A DNA stretch of 11,671 nt from Hennigella sp045641165 (GTDB taxonomy: Bacteria > Bacillota_I > Bacilli_A > Mycoplasmatales > Mycoplasmoidaceae): NCBI GenBank assembly GCA_045641165.1, contig JAZUGL010000004.1, positions 1 to 11,671 on the forward strand. The letters run 5' to 3'. The notes below the pieces were generated by a model. That model made no database searches. It was not told the origin of the DNA and worked only from the letters and a program-made list of their open reading frames with translations. Made by a program: the position numbers and the translations under genes. This document shows positions 1 to 7,796 of the stretch, piece after piece. The stretch's first letter is position 1. Every line of letters begins with the position of its first letter.

Positions 1-1334
1 TATTAAATGAATTATTTCCTTTAAGAAAATGTAATCCAGTTCCTAAAAAGAAATGTTTGTATTATGATATTGGTCAATGTGTTGGACCATGTATCAATAA
101 TATATCTGATCAACAATATGAACAAATTAAAAATGATATAAAACAATTCTTTTCAGGAAGTATTTCTTCATTAAACAAAAAGCTTAAATTAAAAGAAAAA
201 GAATTAGCATCAAACTTAAAGTTTGAAGAAGCTAATCATTATAAAAAGCTACGTTTAGCATTAGAACAAATTAAAGAAAACCAAACTGTTCAATTTAATA
301 GAAAAGAAAACATTGATTTCTTGGGTTATGCGACAAAAGGTAATTTAGTCAGCTTAATTTTATTCAGTTATGTAGGTGGAAAACTTGTTGCAAAAATTCA
401 AGAGATTCATGAATACTATGAAGATTTAAATTCAGTTATCACATCGTGACTTTACCAATATTATTGTAAAAACAATAATAAACCAAAAACACTTTATGTT
501 TCTTTAAACAAGACAACATATAAACCATTAAGCGAAACTCTTGGTTTTAATATTTCTAAACCACTAAAAGGAAAGAAATATGAAATATTATCTAATGCTA
601 TTGACAATGCTATCACATATCTAAATACAAACTATCTTGTGTTTAAAGCAAATAAAGAAGCAAAACAAGCGGCTCTAGTAGAACTAGCAGACATCTTACA
701 TACTAACAAAATAAAGACAATTGTTTCCTTTGATATATCAAACTTATTTGCTGAAAACAAAGTTGCAGGTATGGTTTATTTACATAATGGTGAATTTGTT
801 AAAAGTAAATATCGTAAATACATTATTGATGATGAATCAATAAATAGCGATTATGAATGCATGAAATATGTTTTAGGTAAATTTATTGATCATCATAAAG
901 ATGAACTACCTGACCTAATTATTATGGATGGTGGAAAAATTCAAGTAAATGCAGCACTAGAAACATTTGCACAAAAAAATATTAAACCTTGTTTAATCAT
1001 TGGTTTGGTAAAAAACAAAAACCACCAAACAAATGCTATTATTCATCATAATAGCACCATCCCATTAACTAAGAATACCAACCTATATAACTTCTTAGCT
1101 AACATTCAAAATGAAGTTCATAATACTGCTATATCCTTCTATAGAAGAAAACACGAAAAAGCTTTATTTGATACTTCCATCATTCCAAATATTGATGGTT
1201 TATCTAAAAACAAAAAGGAAATGTTGCTTGAAAAATATAAAACCATTTCTAATCTTAAAAAAGCAACAATTGCAGAACTTAGTCAAATTTTAGATCGTAA
1301 AGTAGCAAGCCAACTAAAGAAAGAATTAAAATAA
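1..1334 (+). CDS. uvrC: UvrC, excinuclease ABC subunit C (5' end missing)
   Basis: UvrC makes the two incisions around a DNA lesion in nucleotide excision repair, after UvrA and UvrB have loaded. The frame is already open at the window edge (first whole codon at 3), leaving about 443 residues of a protein that is usually near 600; the N-terminal GIY-YIG nuclease that cuts on the 3' side is mostly outside. Visible in order (fragment numbering): the CNPVPKKKCLYYDIGQC-type stretch that follows GIY-YIG; a UVR motif that contacts UvrB at about 58-90; the RNase H-like nuclease with FDISN (Asp 244), MDGG (Asp 309) and EVHN (His 373), matching the known Asp/Asp/His catalytic set; and a C-terminal helix-hairpin-helix region from about 396. 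One UGA at 447 must be read as Trp, giving VITSWLYQYY, which fits UvrC. The stop lies 4 bp before lepA, suggesting co-transcription. Confidence 0.96.
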
Positions 1335-1338
1335 GTAT

Positions 1339-3144
1339 ATGAACAAGAAGCATATTAGAAACTTCTGTATTATTGCTCATATCAATCATGGTAAATCAAC
1401 TTTATCTGATCGAATTATTGATCTTGCTAGTAACAAAAAGATTCGTAACATGCAAGATCAAGTACTTGATAGTATGGAGCTTGAAAGAGAAAGAGGAATC
1501 ACCATCAAGCTTAATGCCATTCAATTAACTTATCATTCAAAAAAACACGACGAGGATTATGTTTTTCATTTAATTGATACTCCAGGACATGTTGACTTTA
1601 CTTATGAGGTATCTAGATCATTAGCTGCTTGTGAGGGAGCTATTTTAGTTGTTGATGCTACACAAGGAGTGCAAGCACAAACAATTTCTAATTTATATTT
1701 AGCTATTGATAATGATTTAACAATCATTCCAGTTATTAATAAGATAGATTTGCCTAGTTCAGATGTAGAAAAAACAAAAAAACAAATTCATGATGTTTTA
1801 GGAATTGATGCATCCGATGCTCCATGTGTTTCTGCTAAAACAGGAAAAAACATTGAAGATATTATTGAAGCAGTTATTGATAAAATTCCTGCTCCAACAC
1901 ATGATGATGAAACAAAACCATTACAAGCTTTAATCTTTGATAGCTACTATGATTCGTATTTGGGTGCTGTTTGCTATATTAGAGTTAAAAATGGAACAAT
2001 TAAAGTTGGTGACAAGATTAGAATGATGGCTTCAGGCGCTGAGTTTATTGTTACATCATTAGGCGTTAAAACACCTTTAGTTGTAGAAAAGAAACAATTA
2101 TCAGCCGGTGAAGTTGGTTGAGTAGCTGCAAGTATTAAAACAATTAAAGATATTGCTGTTGGTGATACCATTACCACAGCTACTAATCCTGCCAAAGCAC
2201 CACTTCCTGGTTATAAAAAAGTTTTACCTATGGTTTATTGTGGATTTTATCCTATAGATAACTCTAAATATGAAGAATTAAAAGTTGCGATTGAAAAAAT
2301 TAGTTTGTCAGATGCAGCTTTAGTTTATGAATATGAAACATCACAATCTTTAGGTTTTGGTGTTAGATGTGGATTTTTAGGTTTATTACATATGGACATT
2401 ATTCAAGAACGAATAAGTCGTGAATACAAAATAGACCTTATAGTTACTGCACCATCAGTTAGATTCTTAGTAGATCAAACAGACAAAACCACAATTGAAG
2501 TTGACAACCCAGCCAAATTTCCTGATCGTACAAAGATTAACAAAATCAGAGAACCATATGTTAAGGTAAGTATTTTTACTCCAGATGAATATATTGGAGA
2601 CTTAATGAAATTAAGTCAAAACTCCAGAGGCAAATATATTGACATGGAGATCATTGACAACAATCGTAAAAAACTTATTTATGAAATTCCTCTAATAGAA
2701 GTTATTTATAACTTCTTTGATAAACTTAAATCTATTTCAAGAGGATATGCAACCCTTGAGTATGAATTAATTGGTTATCAACCATCTGATTTAGTAAAAG
2801 TAGATATTCTACTTAATGGTAAAAAAACAGATGCTTTGAGTTTTATTTGTCATAGATCGCAAGCTTACCACAAAGCACAAAGAATTTGTGTTAAGTTAAA
2901 AGAAAATATTCCAAGACAACAATTCGAAGTACCAATTCAAGCCGCTATAGGTTCTAAAATTATTGCTAGAGAAAACATTAGAGCAATGTATAAAAATGTT
3001 TTAGCTAAATGCTATGGTGGTGATGTTTCTAGAAAGAAAAAACTTCTTGAACAACAAAAAGAAGGTAAGAAGAAACTAAAAGCAATTGGAAACGTTGAAG
3101 TACCTCAAGATGTCTTTATCAAAATACTAAATGAGGACGATTAA
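1339..3144 (+). CDS. lepA: LepA / elongation factor 4, translational GTPase
   Basis: EF4 is a ribosome-associated GTPase of the EF-G family, linked to ribosome back-translocation and initiation or biogenesis. The 601-residue frame is full length. GTPase motifs: P-loop AHINHGKS at 13-20, switch I RERGIT near 50, DTPGH at 80-84, NKID at 134-137, SAKTG at 165-169. EF-G-like domains follow, then the LepA-specific C-terminal domain from about 487, with conserved PRQQFEVPIQAAIG and AKCYGGDVSRKKKLLE stretches. UGA at 2119 (residue 261) is read as Trp in GEVGW, where relatives often carry an aromatic residue. Oddity: residue 16 of the P-loop is Asn (AAT at 1384), where LepA and other translational GTPases almost always have Asp. 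The ATG is 4 bp after uvrC with no clear Shine-Dalgarno, so translation is probably coupled to uvrC. Confidence 0.97.
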
Positions 3145-3157
3145 AATTAATTTTAAC

Positions 3158-3163
3158 TATAAT
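3158..3163 (+). promoter_or_regulatory. Candidate -10 box for pflB
   Basis: A consensus TATAAT lies 48 bp before the pflB ATG. I find no convincing -35 at the usual spacing, which is common for mycoplasma promoters. The start point would fall near 3170, inside the left arm of the lepA terminator hairpin, so a transcript from here would lack the full stem. In AT-rich DNA a TATAAT can arise by chance; its position in the only gap between lepA and pflB is the main support. Confidence 0.4.
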
Positions 3164-3196
3164 AATTAAGTAAGTAAAACTTACTTAATTTCTTTT
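3164..3196 (+). terminator. Intrinsic terminator after lepA
   Basis: Perfect 11-bp inverted repeat AATTAAGTAAG / CTTACTTAATT (3164-3174 and 3180-3190) with a 5-nt TAAAA loop, followed by TCTTTT. It starts 20 bp after the lepA stop. The stem is weak in GC but perfect. The same element could also act as an operator for pflB, since it sits directly downstream of the TATAAT box. Confidence 0.7.
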
Positions 3197-3210
3197 AATT
3201 AAGGGTGGGC

Positions 3211-5508
3211 ATGGTTAATAAGTGATTCAAAGAATGAGATGGTTTTAAAGATGGTAAATGATCTAAAACCATTGATGTAAGAGACTTTATTCAAGCCAAC
3301 TATAAACCATATGAAGGCGGTGGTTCTTTTTTATCTGGTCCGACTCAAGCCACAAAATCTTTGTGATCACAAATTTCTAAATTAATGGATCAAGAAATCA
3401 AAAAAGGCGGAGTTCTTGGTTTTGATAAAAGAGTTAGCTTCATCAATGCATACAAAGCCGGTTATATTAATAAAAGTCTAGAAAAAATTGTTGGCTTGCA
3501 AACTGAAAAACCATTTGTAAGAGCATTTATGCCTTTTGGTGGAATCAAAATGGCAGTTCAATCTGCTGAACAATATGGTTACAAAATTGATCCTGAAATT
3601 CAACATACTTTTTCAAAGTATGTAACAACACACAACCAAGCAGTTTTTGAAACTTACACTACTGAAATGAAACAAGCAAGACATGTTCATGTGCTTACTG
3701 GTTTGCCTGATACCTACGGTAGAGGAAGAATTATTGGGGACTATAGACGTATTGCTTTATATGGCGTAGACGCATTAATAGATGAAAGAAATAAACAACT
3801 ATCTTTATTACAAGGTGATTTGACTGAAAACCAAATTCAGTTAAGATATGAGATTGCTCAACAAATCAAAGCCCTAGGCCAATTAAAAGCCATGGCCTTG
3901 TCTTATCATGTCGATATCTCTAAACCCGCTAAAAACGCAAAAGAAGCAGTTCAATTCACATATTTCGGTTACCTTGCTGCGATCCGTGATCAAAATGGTG
4001 CAGCCATGTCAATTGGAAGAAACTCTACTTTCTTTGATATCTATATAGAAAGAGATTTAGCCCAAGGGCTGCTTACTGAAAAACAAGCACAAGAATTAAT
4101 CGATCACTATGTGATGAAGTTACGTATAGTTAAATTTATGCGTACGACCGCATACAATAATATATTTGGTGGTGATCCGGTTTGAGCTACTGAAACAATT
4201 GGTGGTATGGGTCTTGATGGCAGAACACTAGTAACAAAATCTAGTTTCAGAATCTTACATACTTTAAATAATATGGGCCCTGCTCCAGAACCAAACCTAA
4301 CAGTTTTATGATCAAAGAGTTTACCAAAACTATTTAAGCAATTCTGTTCTGAATATTCTATTAAATATTCATCTATTCAATATGAGTCAGATGATTTAAT
4401 GCGTCCTGAAAGAGGAGATGATTATGCAATTGCTTGTTGTGTTTCACCTATGAAACAAGGTAAGGAAATGCAACTATTTGGTGCAAGAGCAAACCTTGCT
4501 AAAGCTTTGCTTTTTGCTATCAACAACGGTTATGATGAAATACGTAACGAAGTTAGGTTAGGACCAGATTTAGGTAAATTAAAAAGTCCTCAAATTTTAA
4601 ACTTCAAAGAAGTTTGAAACAGGTACAAAAAGGTTTTAGACTGACTTGCAGGTTTATATGTAAACGCGCTAAATATTATTCACTATAACCACGATCGTTA
4701 TTATTATGAAGCCCTTGAAATGGCTTTGCATGATGTTAACGTTCACAGATTCTTTGCTACTGGAATTGCTGGATTATCAGTTGTAGCAGATAGTTTATCT
4801 GCTATTAAATATGCAAAGGTTAAACCAGTATATAACTCTTCTGGTGTAGCAATTGACTTTGTCGTTACAGGCGACTTCCCTAAATATGGAAATGACGATG
4901 ACAGAGTAGATAGCTTAGCTATAGATGTATTAAAGTATTTTGCTAAATCGTTAAAGAAACACAAATCATATCGTGATTCAGAACAAACCCTTTCTATTCT
5001 AACCATAACATCTAATGTTATGTATGGTCAATATACAGGTGCTACACCAGATGGAAGAAAAGCCGGACAACCATTTGCTCCAGGAGCAAACCCAATGCAT
5101 GGTCGTGATTGTTGTGGAGCAGTAGCAAGTTTATCGTCTGTTGCAAAATTACCATTTGCTTTTGCAGGAGATGGTATTTCTAATACCTTCTCAATCATTC
5201 CTTCAGCACTAGGAGGCAAGTTACTTGTTTCACATAGTGAAACATTTGATACTAAAGGATCTAAAGTTGGCAAGACAAATTCTAAAGTTAACAACCTTAT
5301 TCAATTAATTGACGGTTATTTTGAAAAAGGTGGACAACATTTAAATATAAATGTTCTAGAAAGAGAAACATTATTAGATGCACAAAAGCATCCAGAAAAA
5401 TATCCTCAACTAACAATAAGAGTGTCGGGTTATGCTGTTAACTTTGTTAAATTGTCTAAAAAACACCAAGACGAAGTGATAGCAAGAACATTCCACGAAA
5501 AGATGTAA
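3211..5508 (+). CDS. pflB: Pyruvate formate-lyase (formate C-acetyltransferase)
   Basis: Cytosolic glycyl-radical enzyme converting pyruvate and CoA to acetyl-CoA and formate under anaerobic conditions. The 765-residue length matches the family (E. coli 760). The start is set by a GGG/GGTGG-rich ribosome site at 3201-3209 and by the conserved N-terminus: residues after ATG give W-F-K-E-W then IDVRDFIQANY. Key residues: the active-site pair Cys409-Cys410 in AIACCVSPM (4435-4440) and the radical Gly740 in RVSGYAV, 25 residues from the C-terminus as in E. coli. Other family blocks are MPFGGIKMA, GRGRIIGDYRRIALYG and GAAMSIGR. Eight UGA codons (3223, 3235, 3259, 3364, 4183, 4309, 4615, 4642) are read as Trp, mostly at positions where PFL has Trp, such as GDPVW and NLTVLW. 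pflA follows after 1 bp. The radical form is destroyed by oxygen, implying anaerobic growth or at least anoxic periods. Confidence 0.98.
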
Positions 5509-5509
5509 G

Positions 5510-6238
5510 ATGAAAGCTAAAGTATTTAAAACTGAAACATTTGGAGCATCTGACGGACCAGGAGTCCGTCTTGTTGTTTTCTTCCAAGGTTGTAGTTTTA
5601 GATGTTTGTATTGTCATAACCCCGAATCTTGGAAAATAGATGGTGAAAAAACATATTTACTTTCAGTAAGAGAAATAATTAAACAGTTTAAAAAGAATCA
5701 AGCATTCTATGCTAATGGTGGTATCACCATTTCTGGTGGTGAACCAATGCTTCAATATAAATTTGTTTATAAACTTGCTAAAGCATGTAAAAAAAGAAAC
5801 ATTAAACTTGCAGTTGATACTGCTGCCACAAATTTATTTGGAAATGAAAAATGATATAAGAAGATATCTAAGTATGTAAGTTTATGAATTGTTGATATTA
5901 AATCAACAAACAAAGTCATTCATAAACAAATCACTGGAAGTGAACAGCTTACTGGTATGGCTTTAATTAAACTTTTAGAGCAATGAAAAAAACCATATTG
6001 AGTTAGATATGTTTTAGTTAAAGAGTTAACTAACTTCAAATATCAACTTAAAGAATTAGGTTTGTTTTTATCTACTTTGCAATATATGCAAAACTATGAA
6101 GTGTTACCTTATCATACATTAGCATTAGATAAATACAAAGAATTAAAAATCAAATATCCTCTAACTAAAACACCTGTTATGAATTCTAAAGAGAATTCTA
6201 TAGCCATTAAGTATTTACAAAGCATAGTTGGGAAATAA
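5510..6238 (+). CDS. pflA: Pyruvate formate-lyase activating enzyme (radical SAM)
   Basis: This enzyme uses a [4Fe-4S] cluster and S-adenosylmethionine to place the glycyl radical on PFL. The product is 242 residues (E. coli PflA 246). The cluster motif CxxxCxxC is Cys28, Cys32, Cys35 (GCSFRCLYC), preceded by the family's DGPGVRLVVF segment; GGITISGGEPMLQ is the SAM-contact GGE region, and the C-terminal YEVLPYHTLALDKY block is PflA-like. UGA at 5852, 5885, 5984 and 5999 is read as Trp, and one TGG occurs at 5630 (ESWK). The ATG lies 1 bp after the pflB stop with no Shine-Dalgarno, so translation probably depends on ribosomes finishing pflB. A GC-rich hairpin followed by a T-rich stretch lies within codons 15-21 and might lower read-through from pflB into pflA. 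Confidence 0.97.
5552..5570 (+). other. GC-rich terminator-like hairpin inside pflA
   Basis: Perfect 7-bp inverted repeat GACGGAC / GTCCGTC with a 5-nt CAGGA loop, followed at once by TTGTTGTTTTC. It has 5 GC pairs of 7, unlike the AT-rich terminators elsewhere here. It encodes the conserved DGPGVR motif, so GC content is partly forced by the protein. The shape matches an intrinsic terminator or attenuator, but function is not shown. Confidence 0.4.
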
Positions 6239-6242
6239 CACT

Positions 6243-6248
6243 TATAAT
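6243..6248 (+). promoter_or_regulatory. Candidate -10 box for the hydrogenase gene
   Basis: TATAAT in the 25-bp gap between pflA and the hydrogenase gene, with its last base 15 bp before the ATG. Initiation would fall near 6255, giving a leader of about 9 nt, which fits the absence of any Shine-Dalgarno there. No good -35 is seen, and no terminator separates pflA from the next gene, so read-through from pflBA is equally possible. Confidence 0.4.
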
Positions 6249-6263
6249 TAGATAGATCAGACC

Positions 6264-7715
6264 ATGAAATTTGTTTTTGAAACATTAGTAGAAAAACTTT
6301 TCTTTGACGTTTTGTCAGAAGTTGCTAAGGCAGCTTTTGCTGGTAATCTAGATCAAAAGGTTAATGAAATACCACAAATTATTTCTCCAGGTCCTAAAGC
6401 TATCTATAGAGATAGCGTAGAAGCTGAACGCAATATTGTTAGACAAAGACTTATTTATATGATAAATAAGGACAAGAAAATCCAAAACATCATTAATGTA
6501 ATTAGTGATGCTTGTGATCAATGTCCAATGGGTGGTTACACAGTAACCAACTCTTGTCGAGGCTGTTTAGGACATGCATGTTCTTTAGCTTGCCCTAAAG
6601 GAGCTATAACAATTGATGAAAATCATCGTGCTCACATAGATAAAACAAAATGTATAAACTGTGGTGCATGTGCAAAAGTTTGCCCATACGGTTCTATTTA
6701 CAACTTCCGTAGACCATGCCAAAAAGCATGTTTTACAGGTGCAATTACTATGGATAGTAATTTAGCTGCTAAGATTGACTACAATAAATGTATTTCATGT
6801 GGAGCATGTTTACAAAAATGCCCATTTGGTGCTATCGTAGATAGATTACAAATTGTTGATGTTATTGAAGAGCTTAAACAAAGATTAAATGATAGAGCTA
6901 GTGGCAAAAAGGAAAAACCTTTTTTCTGTGTTTTAGCTCCATCTATTGCTGCTCAAGCAGCACCTAACACTATTGAACAAACTGTTGAAGGTTTATTACA
7001 ACTTGGGTTTACTAATGTAACTGAGGCAGCTTTGGGAGCTGACATTGTTGCATGAAACGAAGCGCAAGAATTAGTAGAAAAGAAAATTCTAACTAGTTCA
7101 TGCTGTCCAGCATTTGTTGAGTTTATACTCAAAACACATCCAGAACTTAAACAATTTGTAAGCCACAATTCTTCTCCGATGATGGAAATTGCAAAGCAAA
7201 TTAGAAAACAAAATCCAGATGCAACAATATGTTTCTTTGGCCCTTGCACAGCAAAGAAAAAAGAAGCATCTAATCCAGAAAACAAAGGTATTGTTGATTA
7301 TGTTTTAACTTTTGCTGAACTAAGAGCATTATTTAATGCTAAGAATATTGACCTAGATAAGTTACAAGGTAAACCGCTTGATGATGCAACACAATATGGT
7401 AGAGGCTTTGCAACTTGTGGTGGATTATCAGAAGCCGTTAAACAAGTTCTAAAAGAACTTAATAAAGAAGACTTTAAACTTTGCCCAGTAAGTTGTAATG
7501 GTATGCCAGACTGTGTTAAAGCTTTAAATAAATTAGCATCTGGTGATAAAACATATAACTTCATAGAAGGTATGGTTTGTGAAGGCGGCTGTGTTGGTGG
7601 CCCTATGAGTCTTACTCATAAGAACATGATTTCGAAATTTGCAGTCGATTCGCATGGTAAGAAATCATCTAAAAAGACTATTAAGTCTTCCGTAGAAAAA
7701 TACACTTCTAAATAA
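6264..7715 (+). CDS. hydA: Monomeric [FeFe] hydrogenase, group B-like
   Basis: Cytosolic iron hydrogenase, expected to pass electrons from reduced ferredoxin to protons, releasing H2. The 483-residue protein has an N-terminal region with the family's ISPGPKAIYRDSV and TVTNSCRGCLGHAC segments, then cysteine-rich iron-sulfur motifs: Cys98/101/106/110, Cys130/133/136/140, Cys152/156 and Cys176/179/182/186. The H-cluster domain follows with L1 SSCCPAF (Cys280, Cys281), L2 GPCTAKKKE (Cys328) and L3 GMVCEGGCVGG (Cys439, Cys443). All expected cluster-ligating cysteines are present. The L2 GPCTAKK form and the domain order match, from memory, the group B1/B3 hydrogenase family (TIGR04105) rather than clostridial CpI. 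UGA at 7053 is read as Trp264. No Shine-Dalgarno precedes the ATG. H-cluster assembly normally needs HydE, HydF and HydG, none of which is in this window. The symbol is generic. Confidence 0.93.
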
Positions 7716-7738
7716 AATATATTTATTTGAAAACAACA

Positions 7739-7744
7739 TATAAT
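7739..7744 (+). promoter_or_regulatory. Candidate -10 box for nifJ
   Basis: TATAAT 52 bp before the nifJ ATG, ending 2 bp before the hydrogenase terminator. The start point would be near 7751, within the left arm of that hairpin, the same arrangement as in front of pflB. No clear -35 is visible. Confidence 0.4.
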
Positions 7745-7746
7745 AT

Positions 7747-7776
7747 AAATACATTCTTATAAAGAATGTATTTTTT
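7747..7776 (+). terminator. Intrinsic terminator after the hydrogenase gene
   Basis: Perfect 12-bp inverted repeat AAATACATTCTT / AAGAATGTATTT with a 3-nt ATA loop, running into a six-T tract (7771-7776). It starts 31 bp after the hydrogenase stop and separates that gene from nifJ. Confidence 0.8.
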
Positions 7777-7781
7777 ATAAA

Positions 7782-7788
7782 AAGAGGA
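7782..7788 (+). promoter_or_regulatory. Shine-Dalgarno site of nifJ
   Basis: AAGAGGA, 8 nt before the ATG at 7797, is the clearest ribosome binding site in the window. It fixes the nifJ start, which lies upstream of the first long stretch readable in the standard code because of a UGA-Trp at 7926. Confidence 0.8.
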
Positions 7789-7796
7789 TTTTTAAA

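Noticed and set aside
447..2121. uvrC and lepA look broken by in-frame TGA codons and could be called pseudogenes
   Set aside because: The frame continues unchanged, homology resumes at once on the other side, and the same occurs in all other genes; UGA codes for Trp here.
1974..2195. Minus-strand open frame inside lepA, and similar minus-strand frames at 4743-5006, 5028-5294, 6953-7285, 7298-7564 and 10086-10280
   Set aside because: Each lies fully opposite a conserved gene, has no recognisable domain or promoter, and reads as low-information antisense of the coding strand.
3145..3210. Possible small RNA or riboswitch between lepA and pflB
   Set aside because: The 66 bp are accounted for by a terminator, a TATAAT box and a ribosome site; no conserved riboswitch fold is recognisable.
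6181..6198. Hairpin GAATTCT / AGAATTC near the 3' end of pflA, possible terminator before the hydrogenase gene
   Set aside because: AT-rich 7-bp stem within coding sequence, 38 bp before the stop, with no T-tract after it.
6399..6416. Hairpin GCTATCT / AGATAGC inside the hydrogenase gene
   Set aside because: Short dyad in the conserved KAIYRDS coding stretch with no T-tract or regulatory position; expected by chance in AT-rich DNA.
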